Assembly (NCBI GenBank): GCA_012845835.1
Contig: JABAKD010000006.1
Span: 6,998,318-7,062,317 of the forward strand
Source: Undaria pinnatifida
Taxonomy: Eukaryota > Sar > Phaeophyceae > Laminariales > Alariaceae
Length of the DNA stretch: 64,000 nt
Reading direction: 5' to 3'
Below, in pieces: positions 28,880-39,061 of this stretch. A model generated the notes under the pieces. The model was not told where the DNA came from, searched no databases, and was given only the letters and a program-made list of their open reading frames with translations. The position numbers and the translations under genes were made by a program. How positions within the stretch are numbered: position 1 is the stretch's first letter; each line of letters begins with the position of its first letter.

Positions 28880-29670
28880 AGAGGGATATCCGATTCATGT
28901 TTTGGCGTGTCATCTGCATGTATGTGCTCTTTGCATGAGCAATAGACCAACCGTCCATCTCTGTTGAGATCCAAAAAGGTCTGGTTTATATGTTATTCAT
29001 ACACTGTCATGTGATTCAGAAACTGTCGTATGATTCGGAAACTGTAGTGTGATTCGACGATTCGGGGCTGGTGATTCGGAAACCGTCGTGCGATCCAGGA
29101 AACGGCACGTACATACCTGACGACAGTGAAATGAGCCACGAAATCTGTGTAGTACGTGTGTGTACAACGATGGTAGCACCCGATCTCGCGGCACGCGTTG
29201 ACCTGGTTCGCTGTGATCAGATAACGGCGCGATTGCATAATGAGTACGGTAGTTCTTAGAAGCGCACTACTGGGATTCGATGTGGTGATTGCCTGTTCAG
29301 TCTGTGTTTTGGGTTGGTCCTTGTTCTACCTCAAGCATAGGGACACGTCACACGCGAGGCTTTGCTGTAGTGTCTACGTACAGCAGGAAAGCAGCTTGCG
29401 CTGCGGAGGACGTGTGGTGTGACGCGTTAGATTCCTTGCCAGTACGAGAGCCGGGGCTTGTAGCTTGGCCGTAACCAAGCTACCACCACCCCCACCCCTC
29501 CCTGGTCACTCTCGTACCCTGACTCAATCAAGCAAGCCTCTCACGATAATAGTAAGAAAAATCTACCCGCCTGGGTTTCACTCAGCTGACTGCTGGTCAG
29601 CGAAAGACACACCCGTGCCCCGTCTGTGGACCATACCTTCAGGGATCTCCACGGCACATCGTTACAGCAG
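28880..29670. other. Unassigned intergenic DNA
   Basis: Near 28995-29095 a unit of about 17-25 bp, TGATTCGGAAACTGT(C/A)GTG, is repeated four or five times. Otherwise nothing is recognised. Confidence 0.35.
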
Positions 29671-30012
29671 TATGAGGAAGGAACGTACTGAACGCCCAAA
29701 TGTTGGAGGTGTCTCTATTAAAATTAGGAACGGTGCTCTGTCTCGAAAGAGATGCGTGGCTAATGGTCAAATGACTAAGGCAAGCAACAAAAGAGTACTC
29801 CCCCCCTTAACATGCCCCCCTTAAGATGCCCCCCCCCCCCCCCCCCCTTGGTGCATTACCCCCCCTAGTGCACCCCGTCCCCCCCGCTCGTGCATCATTT
29901 TCTAGTACATCACACACACTTCTCCTCCCCGTACTACATCGCCCTTTCCCCAAAGCCCCGTGGTGCATCACCCCCCCCCCCCCCCGATAGTTGGCATCAC
30001 CTCCCTACCCCC

Positions 30013-30260
30013 GACTGATTCTACGATAGCCCCCCCCGAAACCTGCGGTTTTGTTTAACGAACGTTTCATGGCTGCTCGACACAAGGGAGGATACGATTG
30101 GAAACAAAGTATCCATATGTTTTCTTGTGTGCAAAGGCCTATCGGTCGATGACATCGGGGTGTCGAGAGACACCGTATTTCAGGAAATACGACCGGGAGC
30201 TGGTTTTGAAACCGCCGATTTCGTTAATGAAAAGTTTCGGGGGCTACCGTAGAACGATTC
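30013..30260 (+). mobile_element. Family B MITE copy B7
   Basis: 248 bp from GACTGATTCTACGATAGCCC to GGGGCTACCGTAGAACGATTC. Flanks are CCCC on both sides (30009-30012 and 30261-30264), compatible with a 4-bp duplication, though the target is C-rich. Confidence 0.8.
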
Positions 30261-30951
30261 CCCCCCTGGTGCCTCACTCCCCCCCCCCCCCCCCCGATAC
30301 ATCGCCTCCCCCGGTGTGTTAGACGTGGAGATGAGGAAACTAGACGAGTGTGGCACGGAGAAGCTTGGTACGCTAGATAGTAGCGAGACAACGGTCGCTA
30401 CCCTAGGAGACACACGGTTGGCCACAGACGGCCAAACAGGAAGGAGATGAAACGGGCAGTTTACAAAAAGGTGACGCGCATGAAGAAGACGCGTAACGAG
30501 CGCTCAGATGCTGTAGGTGTCTCTATAAGGGGTAGGAGCGGTGATCCTTCTCGGATGGGGTGCGCCGTCATGGTCAAATTATTAAGGCAATCAACAAATG
30601 AGTACGCCCCCCCCGCCCCCCCCCGCTTCCCCTCGAGCATCACCTTCCCACCCCCGCCCCCATATATCATAAAAATTAAAATACACTCCAGCTCCATATA
30701 TTATAGCGGTTGGCCTCGGTTGGCACCGACGCTGTAAAACATCGTATGTATATTGGGGTTGGCGTTGGTTTGGCAACGACGCTGTGAAAGATGCCAATCA
30801 CTGCGTGAGATAGACAGCCAGGGGTACTGTTTTTTGTTTTGTTTTTTGTTTTGTTTTTTTCTGGCGGTCACCGTGATGGTTGTCGATTTGGATCATATTG
30901 TGCGGGGCGGGGAACCCTAAATCTGCACAAGAGTATTGATCGCATCACGTA

Positions 30952-31287
30952 GAGTGTGAACATGGCAAGGCACCCACAACGCAGTTACATAGTAAAACCC
31001 ATTGTTGTCTCTGGAGTAGCCACACCAAAAAATAAAATAACTCGTTGGCGCTGTCATCTACAAGCAAGAAACTAGGCACAAGAAGGTGCCGAAGTCTGTC
31101 CTACGAGCGGTTCTCGGAAGGATACAGTTGACCCTTCGTGCGACTCGCCGAACACCTCACGGCGCTTCGCGCTTGGTGCAAGCAATGTCTGCCCTGTTTC
31201 GTGAAACCCTACGTGCTCCGTCCCGGCATAGCAGGGATGCAAGGGTCCATGGTCCTACGACAACGGTCATTCACAAACTGAGTACAC
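30952..31287 (+). repeat. Dispersed repeat family D, copy D2
   Basis: The longest copy of the family: ACGCAGTTACATAGTAA, GCGCTGTCATCTACAAGCAA, GAAGGTGCCGAAGTCTGTCC, CACGGCGCTTCGCGCTTGGT, then CACAAACTGAGTACACCCC into a C-run. The short open frame through it is not conserved among copies. Confidence 0.65.
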
Positions 31288-32211
31288 CCCCCCCCCTAGT
31301 GCATCACCCCTACACACACAGTAAAATACCCCCCCCCTTAGTGCATCACGCCCCCCCCTATAACATCAACCGCCTCCCCTTCAGTGCATCACTTCTCCCC
31401 CCCCCCTCTAGTGCATCCTCTCCGCGACCCCGTTGTGCATCACCCCCCCCTCCTAGAGCATCGCCCCCCCCTCTCTTAGTGAATAACTCCCCCCCCCCTA
31501 GTACATCACCCCCCGCCCCTGGTGTATCACCCCCCCCCCCCGCTGGTTCTCCGTCTCGAAAGAGACGCGCGGCCGATGGTCAAATGATTACGGCAAGCAA
31601 CAAATGAGTACAGATCCCCCCTCCTAATGAATCACGCCCCCCCCCCCCGCCCCCAGTACATTCCTCCCCCTTCTGCTAGTGCATAACCCCCCCCCCCTCC
31701 CCCCTTAGTGCATCAACCCCGCCGCCTCCCTTGGTGCGCCCCCCTTCTTGCCCCCAAACATATACCCCCCCCCTGGTACATCAGTGGTAGTCTAGAGTCT
31801 AGAGTACCCGTAAAACACGCATGACAGCACACCCCGGGGACAATATTGGGACCTTTGGAAACATTCTCACCGGGTTCACCGTTGTGGAGGGGGGTGCTAT
31901 CTCTGGTGTACCCCGGGTGGTAAGCCTCATGCACGCCCCCCCCCCCCCGAAGCTAGGATGTGTGACAACGAGGGGTTGTCAGCGCGAGGGGGAGATGACA
32001 ACGGCATCCATGATTGCTGCGGAATGTGAGCAGACTCGGCTGGGTTGCAGGGGCGGGTGATAGTTGGGGGGGGGGGGCTAACATAGGGTGTGATAGCGAT
32101 AACAAGGGGGTGTGATACCGGCTACAATACGTGCGTAAGACAAGGGGTGTGATAACACGCGAGAGGCTTCGGTGTGAACCCAGTTTTATTTTCTATTCGC
32201 ACCGCAATGCC

Positions 32212-32471
32212 GACGCGTGCTACGATGGAGGTATACCTTTTTTTGGCGAAAATGATTTCTGTATGACGGGGCTCCTTAACCCAAAATCGTCGAAAATACG
32301 CCCCATTTATTTTGTATTATTCTCGTCGTCTACCTTGGCCATGGGATTATTCATCTGGTAGCTAGCAGCTTTATTTTTCTCCAAATCAGTTTTTGAGAGG
32401 ATCATGTCTTAAGCTCCCGAATCGAGGAAACCTCAGAAAAAAAGTGGCGAACCTCTATCGTAGTACGCGTC
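32212..32471 (+). mobile_element. Family A MITE copy A11
   Basis: Complete at 260 bp with long perfect-type termini: GACGCGTGCTACGATGGAGG and CCTCTATCGTAGTACGCGTC. Flanks TGCC and TTTA do not match, so the target duplication has been lost or one flank was rearranged. Confidence 0.82.
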
Positions 32472-33176
32472 TTTAATGTGATAGTAAGACCCACGCTTGA
32501 AGCCCAGGAGCTCTGCAGCACGACATACACCCGCCTTGCTGCGGTGCAGGAGAACGTTAGAAGGCACCCTCCCGGCGTTCGACGCTTTCAAACATACGGG
32601 TAGCATTTTTTTCGTCAAAGTAGTTCGGGGCGTAGGACACGGCAGGGACGCACCACTGACCAAGTGTGTTTCTGCAAGCCTCCTTTTCTCGCTTGCTGGG
32701 GAGAGCTCCATGCCTCGCCCCACGGTAGTATTCTCATGCAGTTTTGTTCTCGCTGAAGTTAGACCTATCGTATTAGATGGTGTACAGACACGTACTAGAT
32801 ACTACAGCACAAATTCACCCACTCACGCATACATACGTACATCTACTTGGAAGGAGACGATATGCGTAATGAATTATTTTCGATGTTAGAGGGAGACGAT
32901 ATCTAGCTGTCGAAGGGAGGAGGAGGAGGACGAGGAGGAGGACGAGGAGTGAGAGCCGAGCCGTTCCGCCAGGACCATGCCACGCTCCTTATCGCGCGGC
33001 ACGGTCCTCCTTGCATTGTAGTCCGGGCATCAACTGTTGTCATCCTCCAATCACCGCGCAGTAATCGGCGCTGGAATCGTCATTTTTCATTGACAGATAA
33101 GGTCAATTTTCTCCCCTGAGGTCCAGAGGGTGGCAATTAGCCCTTTGGGGCTTCAGGGCAAAAAAAAAGCCAGGGT
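32472..33176. other. Unassigned intergenic DNA
   Basis: Open frames on both strands at 32433-32889 show no domain I recognise. A GGA-rich run lies at 32917-32950. Confidence 0.25.
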
Positions 33177-33414
33177 GCAAGGCACATGCTACCATACGAG
33201 AGGTAATAAGGTATACCTTTTTTTGGCGAAAATGGTTTCTGAATGACGGGGCTCCTTAACCCAAAATCGTCGGAAAGTTTAGGACATTTTTTTCTTTGGT
33301 ATGATTCTCGTTTGTATACCTAGGCCATGGGATTTTTCATTCAGTAGCAGCAGTTTTTTTTTTCTCCCAAGTCAGGTGTTTGGGGGTTAAGAAAGACATA
33401 CATGTCTTACGCTC
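33177..33414 (+). mobile_element. Family A MITE copy A12a (head-to-head pair)
   Basis: Reads AAGGTATACC, T-run, GGCTCCTTAACCCAAAATCG, TATACCTAGGCCATGGGATT, then stops near ATGTCTTACGCTC where A12b begins in the opposite direction. Confidence 0.7.
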
Positions 33415-33702
33415 GACGCGTGCCACGATAGAAGGTGCATGCACCACTTTTTTTCTGATTGCTTCCTCAATTTGGGAGCTTAAGACATGTCGTAAAACCC
33501 CCAATAAATAAGTCGGAGAAAAAATGAAGAAAAAAAACTGCTACATACCACATGAAAAATCCCACGGCCTAAGTATACAACGAGAGAGAACCATGAAATA
33601 AAAAAATGGCCCTGTAATTTCCGACGATTTGGGGTTAAGGGAGCCCCGTCATTCAGAACCAAATTCAGACGAAAATCGCTACCTCTATCGTAGCATGCGT
33701 TG
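33415..33702 (-). mobile_element. Family A MITE copy A12b (head-to-head pair)
   Basis: Starts GACGCGTGCCACGATAGAAG, ends CCTCTATCGTAGCATGCGTT. Together with A12a it forms a roughly 520-bp interrupted palindrome. Confidence 0.75.
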
Positions 33703-33708
33703 ATTACT

Positions 33709-34030
<322 letters not shown>

Positions 34031-34115
34031 GCTACGGTACGTGCGTTCCTTTTTATCGCCACAAGACTTCAGCATTTTCTTCCCTTGTCAACCGTCGATT
34101 CATACACACGCATCC

Positions 34116-34349
34116 GTATACAACTATACAACTATAGCTTGCGCTGCCGGGGTTGTAACGAGGACCGCTGATAGGGTCAGCTCACGCTATCACTACAGTG
34201 GGATCCGAAGGGTGCGCCAGCTAGCGTTGGGTTGCGAAAGCAACTGAGTTAAATCGACACACGACGCGTATGAAAATACGTGGAAGTGAAGTGAGCTAAA
34301 GCTTTATTTTTCCCCATCCGCCGGCAGGACAAAAAAGAAAAGAAAAAAA
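34116..34349 (+). mobile_element. Family C retroposon-like copy C3
   Basis: Full-length: GTATACAACTATACAACTAT, GCTTGCGCTGCCGGGGTTGT, CGCCAGCTAGCGTTGGGTTG, ACACGACGCGTATGAAAATA, CATCCGCCGG and an A-rich tail. Confidence 0.75.
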
Positions 34350-34480
34350 TCGACTCGCGTCGAATTGTACCTACCCACGCTGCTAGGCGCTCTCAGCAGA
34401 TAGTTGTTGATCCCCCCTTTTTTTTGCATTTCGACAAATAAAGTCAGTTCTTACCACGGTGGGAATCGAACTCAAGGACC
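34350..34480 (+). repeat. Dispersed repeat family H, partial copy
   Basis: CGACTCGCGTCGAATTGTAC, ACCCACGCTGCTAGGCGCTC and TCAGCAG match 59020-59080, directly after the C3 tail. The distal GGTGGGAATCGAACTC resembles a reversed tRNA T-arm but no tRNA fold surrounds it. Confidence 0.4.
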
Positions 34481-34570
34481 AACTCTAGTAGTAGTAGTAG
34501 TAGTAGCAGTAGCACCAGTAGTAGTAGTAGAGGGGGGAGGAGGGCCCCCAATATAACCCCGGATCTGAGT

Positions 34571-34615
<45 letters not shown>

Positions 34616-34656
34616 CACTACTACTACTACTACTATTACTACTACTACTACTACTG

Positions 34657-34687
<31 letters not shown>

Positions 34688-34758
34688 CACTACTACTGCT
34701 ACTACTGCTACTACTACTACTACTACTACCACTACTACCACTACTAGTACTACTTCTA
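34481..34758 (+). repeat. (TAG)n and (CTA)n triplet arrays
   Basis: A short TAG run (34485-34531) and a long CTA run (34570-34750) in opposite sense flank the GGATCTGAG segment also seen at 61330 and 61452, so the two sides are partly self-complementary. Confidence 0.88.
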
Positions 34759-34924
34759 CTGGGAAGAAGGGCTCGAGAGTAGTGCGAGGATAATAAATGG
34801 GATGGACAAAAAGGTAAATAAAAAATCGTACCACGCGTTTCTCTGTCAGGTGGGGATCCTGAAACGGTACGGGGACCAAGTCTGCGAACGGTAAGGGCGG
34901 GTACCCCCTTTGTTGGCTACCCAG

Positions 34925-35142
34925 GGTTTGAGCCACCCGCTCGAGTGACTCTGTACCTCGCTGAAACAATCGTGTTACAGTAAGTAGTACAAGTAGTTTG
35001 GGTATTTTGTTTGGCGCAAGCGCAGTTAAAACCATACCCATGTGTGCGGCGGTTTTATATATAAAAAAAAAAAATGAACACCGCACGAAATCTTCCGGTC
35101 GCAAAAAAGAAGAGGAGGGTAACATGCGCGAGTGATCCCCAT
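34925..35142 (+). mobile_element. Family M element, copy M3
   Basis: Left end GAGCCACCCGCTCGAGTGAC, right end CATGCGCGAGTGATCCCC; body ACTCTGTACCTCGCTGAAAC and TTTGGCGCAAGCGCAG as in M2. The terminal palindromes have drifted. Confidence 0.6.
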
Positions 35143-35580
35143 CTGGCCACTATTTTGCAAACAGAAGCCCGAAAAAAATTCATCCCCTACCGCAGCCACG
35201 GTGATGGAACTCCCCGACCTCGTATATAACAGTACTTTTATCATATCGTCCCTTGAATATCTACGCAGGCCACATCGGAGTTTCATCGGGTTCCAATTTT
35301 CTCGTACCAGGTACGCTATCACTACTAGTTACCCGTGGGGGGTGATGGAATATTGGCGAGGGATGGGACAGATAAAACCGATATTGTTTGCGAGCTAGGA
35401 TGAAAAGGTGTGGGGAAGGGAAATGGTTGGCATAGGGTCATCCATGGAAGATACCCTCGTATATACTGGTTTACGGAAGGATACTCGATTTCATATCGGA
35501 ACGGCATCATCTGATCTACGCCGCTATGATCTATCGTCGGAGGGCATAAATAAGAAAAACATTAGTACAGACAGGGCTTT
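35143..35580. other. Unassigned intergenic DNA
   Basis: No gene or shared repeat is recognised, apart from one TACCAGGTA at 35305. Confidence 0.25.
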
Positions 35581-35621
35581 TCGCGGGTCGGATCACGTCT
35601 CGCGGGTCAGACCGGGTCAGG

Positions 35622-35984
35622 GTGAACCGACCCGACCTGAACCGACCCGACCTGACCCGACCCGACCCGACCCGACCCGACCCGACCCGACCCGACCCGA
35701 CCCGACCCGACCCGACCCGACCCGACCCGACCCGACCCGACCCGACCCGACCCGACCCGACCCGACCCGACCCGACCCGACCCGACCCGACCCGACCCGA
35801 CCCGACCCGACCCGACCCGACCCGACCCGACCCGACCCGACCCGACCCGACCCGACCCGACCCGACCCGACCCGACCCGACCCGACCCGACTTGACCCGA
35901 CCCGACCCGACCCGACCCGACCCGACCCGACCCGACCCGACCCGACCCGACCCGACCCGACCCGACCCGACCCGACCCGACCCG
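35622..35984 (+). repeat. (CCCGA)n pentanucleotide satellite block
   Basis: About 70 near-perfect CCCGA units. Degenerate GGGTC/GACCC units continue on both sides (35585-36072). Frames giving DPTRP or GSGRV repeats are artefacts. The right flank is related to the window's right edge at 63850-64000. Confidence 0.92.
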
Positions 35985-36263
35985 CGTGAGCGTTGAATAC
36001 CTCCTGGGACTCGACCCGTGCGATTTTAAAAACTTGAACCTCTCTCCTGACCCGCGCCTCGCCTCGACCCACTGAGTTTTTGAAAAAAAAAACACTGACG
36101 ACACATACCGCGGAATAGAGGTGCTGCAGTGCGTCACTTTTTCCCCCTCTGCAAATAAATGTTCTTGTGGCTTGAGGAGGAGCCCTATCATGTACGCCCC
36201 CCGCGCACCCTCAACCTGATTTTGAGTTGCTACTTAGCTGAAAGTGCAATCCGTCGCTCAGAG

Positions 36264-36562
36264 AAGAAACGCGCTATACGATAGAGGTCGATAGGGCACT
36301 TTTTTTTTTGTGCTAAAACGTTTTCTGAATGACAAATTTCTTGCTTCATTAACCCAAGAAAGTCGTCGGAATTTCATTCTTTTTTTTATTTGCAGTTTTT
36401 TTCTTGGGGGGGGGTACCTATTATAACATGGGATTTGTCCATCGGGTGTTGTTGCACTTTTCGTTTTCTCGAAATCATTTTTTGGGCAGGGAATGAAGAA
36501 CCTGAAACTGGGAACCTCAGAAAACAAAGAATGCACACACATACATACCGTTCGTGTAGCAT
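36264..36562 (+). mobile_element. Family A MITE copy A13 (diverged), with a fragment upstream
   Basis: ACGCGCTATACGATAGAGGT, GTTTTCTGAATGACA, CATTAACCCAAGAAAGTCGT, ACATGGGATTTGTCC and AACCTCAGAAAAC mark the family. A reverse family A fragment precedes it at about 36108-36195. Confidence 0.55.
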
Positions 36563-36667
36563 GATGAGTCGAAACGGTTCAGTCAGTCAAAAAGGGGTAT
36601 ATCCCCATATCGTGGCATTCTATCGTATGATAGCACGCGTTTTTTTTATTCACCCCGACTACTCTTT

Positions 36668-36853
36668 TCAACCTTTTTCTTGCCTCCTCTTGAGGCCCCG
36701 AAAAGACCGCCTGTCATTCGCTGCGTGCTGCATCTCCTTCACGGACGTAGACCAGTTCTCGTGATCCACGACCGATCCCACAGCGTTGGTTCCCACAGCG
36801 CGCTTCGATGGCCCTTTCAGAACTCTTTCAAATCGAATGCCACACACAAGCAA
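36668..36853 (-). pseudogene. Possible coding fragment, unidentified
   Basis: A 61-residue frame contains VVDHENWSTSVKEMQHAAND then RRSFRGLKRRQEKG and a stop. The A-DR-x-(W/F)RGL pattern resembles the C-terminal tail of some non-LTR retrotransposon ORF2 proteins, but that is a weak inference. No neighbouring RT sequence is found. Confidence 0.2.
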
Positions 36854-36959
36854 TTTACGACGTTATTAGTGGAGCTTACCTACCAAGTCGGCCGCCCGGA
36901 TTTTTGGGGCGGTGGGCTGTTCGCGTTTGCGAGCCAGAAAGCGCTAGCGCTGAGGTACA

Positions 36960-37012
36960 GGCGTAGACCCAACCCAACCCCGAACCCTCTAACCCTAACC
37001 CTGACCCTGACC
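36960..37012 (-). repeat. Interstitial telomere-like tract
   Basis: Degenerate CCCTAA/CCCAAC units: CCCTCTAACCCTAACCCTGA followed by CCCTGACC. Confidence 0.5.
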
Positions 37013-37094
37013 TCAATCCGGACCCAAAACGAGGGCGAGAAACGGGCGAGAAACAAACGCGGCTGCGCCGCTTTTGGAAATTTACACGGGTGGG

Positions 37095-37204
37095 TTCTGT
37101 AGGGTACTCACAGACCTATACCGGGGGTAATTACCCTCTGTAATTACCCTACAGAGAGGCACAGACCGTTTACCGTTCTGTAGTACCCCCCGTACCCTAC
37201 AGAA
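37095..37204. repeat. 110-bp element with 13-bp terminal inverted repeats
   Basis: Ends TTCTGTAGGGTAC and GTACCCTACAGAA are perfectly complementary. Inside, GGGTAATTACCCT and TAATTACCCTACAGAGAG add further palindromes. Possibly a tiny MITE; no second copy in the window. Confidence 0.5.
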
Positions 37205-37344
37205 TTATTCTGTGGAAATTTATTAATTATTCCAATCTGCGGACCACCACATAGCAGCCCTCGGCCAATGAGAGAGCGTAAAAACTACCCTCCAAGAACC
37301 GGGCGGCCACATTGTTAGGTCTACTGAGAAAGTTCTAAGAAGTT

Positions 37345-37660
37345 TACTCCCTCAAAAGAGTCATCCCACGGGAGGGGTTGCAGTTTTTGCGCCAAAAAAA
37401 GGTATACCCTCTAGCTATCCGATATGAGCTCCTTAAGTGAGGAACTACCGGTTCGTCCTAGATCAAAGTGACTTCACGAGCACATATATAGTCTATGGTT
37501 TTAGGACTAAGGCATATTACGCAGAAGCTTGTTGGTCGTCGGGTTGTGCGAACGAATGCCTTTGAAAAAGTTTTTCGGACGTGAGATATTGAGCTCCCTC
37601 ATGTGAGGGCCTCAGGGACTCATGCTGCACCCCTACCCTACCGTGCTACAGCGAGATGGC
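37345..37660 (+). repeat. Dispersed repeat family K, copy 2
   Basis: Related to 11905-12165 but with an extra GGTATACCCTCTAGC segment; shares GGGTTGTGCGAACGAATGCC and ATGCTGCACCCCTACC. Confidence 0.55.
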
Positions 37661-37859
37661 TCGAAACGTGGGTGGGGGTTCGGACGGGGTCTAAAAACCA
37701 ACAATTTTCCCTCCTGCCCTTTCCCACACTCTCGACTGGAAGCACGGGACCGGCGCGTGTCATAACGGGCGCGAGGCACGGTAAGTTCATACGAAGCAGT
37801 GGTAATAGTTGGATTATATTTGGGGGTCTCGCGAGCGGGGTGTGTGTGCTCATGTAGTA

Positions 37860-37985
37860 TCATGCACAACCAACCGTACGTAGTCGTATGACCATAGACC
37901 CTTGGATTCCTACAATGTCGCGACGGAGCACGTCGGGTTTTCACGGAGACCAGGCAGACATCGCGCGCACCAAGAGCTAACGATA
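37860..37985 (-). repeat. Dispersed repeat family D, partial copy D3
   Basis: CATGCACAAC, GTAGTCGTATGACCATAGAC, GACGGAGCACGTCGGGTTTT and CGCACCAAG match family D in reverse. Confidence 0.55.
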
Positions 37986-38833
37986 GAGTCAGGGTTGCAG
38001 GCCGTCCGCGCTACGTAGTGCGTACATCTCATATCCACCAGCTATCAGGTGCACACAAAAGAACAAGCAGCGAGTATATAACCACCATCGCACACACACA
38101 CGCATACACACAGCCTGTGGCCACCAACTTTGTTATGTGGGGTGCACGAGCTGAAGAGGGAGGTGTGGCTTGGTCAGGTGCAGTATTTTGGTTGAGAGAC
38201 GAAAATAAAACGCGCTGATGATGCAGGATGTCGCCGAGTAGAACGTATCAGCGGTAGGTTGGGGCTAGAAAAAAAAGGTAGTGAGCAAATAGCACGTCGA
38301 CATGATGGAGAAGATACAGTCAGGGTAGCAAGCCGTTTGCGCTACGTACATACTTCGAAGTATGTTGTATACTATGTACAAAGCAAAGCAAGCAGCGAGT
38401 AACCACTACTGTATGCGGCCGCCTGGCGTGCTGCTGTATGTATGCGCTGTAAGTGTCGAACACCATGCGAGACGCCACACAGCCCATCAATGAAAAAGTA
38501 CACCACATACATATACATGCACCTACGTCTGTCTGGTTTTTGGGTATTTCAGCCACTAACTAGCTCAGACCAAAAAAAAAAGGTGATCCCTTTGAGAAGA
38601 GTATACGCCACCATGGTGGAAGAGACGGTGGTGTCCGTGCCATGTTCCAGGTATACCAGGTAGTAGATAAAGCCACCACCTGCTGCTGCTGCTGTTTGTC
38701 GCTCCCTGGGGCACTGTTGTATGCGATGCGTGTGTTGAACAGAGACTCGAGGTTTGATTTGGTTATTGAGTTTGATTGAGTGAGTGTATGATCGAGATAT
38801 ATATACCACTGTCGCCCTAAAAAACGCCCTGTC
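37986..38833. other. Unassigned intergenic DNA
   Basis: Two related stretches (AGTCAGGGTTGCAGGCCGTCCGCGCTACGTA near 37988 and AGTCAGGGTAGCAAGCCGTTTGCGCTACGTA near 38318) suggest an old duplication of about 330 bp. No gene is recognised. Confidence 0.35.
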
Positions 38834-39061
38834 GTATACAACAGCAGCTTGCGCTGCCGGGGTTGTAACGAAGACCACTGATAGGGACAGCTTACGCTAT
38901 ACCTACAATGGGACCCGAAGGGTGCGCCAGCTAGCGTTGGGCTGCGAAAGCAACTGAGTTAAATCGACACACGACGCGTATGAAAATACGTGGAAGTGTG
39001 GTGAGCTAAATAAAGCTGTATTTTTCCCCATCCGCCGGAGGATGAAAAAAAAAAAAAAAAA
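38834..39061 (+). mobile_element. Family C retroposon-like element, reference copy C4
   Basis: The best copy of a family of about 215 bp plus poly(A). Order: GTATACAACAGCAGCTTGCG, TGCCGGGGTTGTAACGAAGA, GGACAGCTTACGCTATACC, GTGCGCCAGCTAGCGTTGGG, GCGAAAGCAACTGAGTTAAA, GACGCGTATGAAAATACGTG, GTGGTGAGCT, TTTCCCCATCCGCCGGAGGA, then A17. Variable 5' truncation among copies and an A-rich 3' end point to retroposition (SINE-like). I find no convincing pol III A and B boxes, so the source RNA is unknown. Confidence 0.75.

Larger units (their letters stand above)
29680..31795. repeat. C-run / TAGTGCATCA minisatellite region
   Basis: Several blocks (29805-30010, 30262-30305, 30605-30660, 31283-31545, 31617-31790) alternate C homopolymers of 5-18 bases with TAGTGCATCA-like 8-12-mers. 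Interspersed are copies of a unit containing TCGAAAGAGA-GCG, ATGGTCAAATGA and GGCAAGCAACAAATGAGTAC (29745, 30540, 31555), each ending into a C run. MITE B7 and repeat D2 lie within. C-runs of this density can form i-motif / G-quadruplex structures (inference). Confidence 0.7.

Noticed and set aside
32433-32889. Overlapping frames of 96 (-) and 130 (+) codons
   Set aside because: No recognisable motif on either strand; one runs into a family A MITE.
35408-36191. Four overlapping frames of 124-194 codons with DPTRP or GSGRV repeats
   Set aside because: Translation of the (CCCGA)n satellite; a 5-bp repeat free of stops in every frame is not evidence for a gene.
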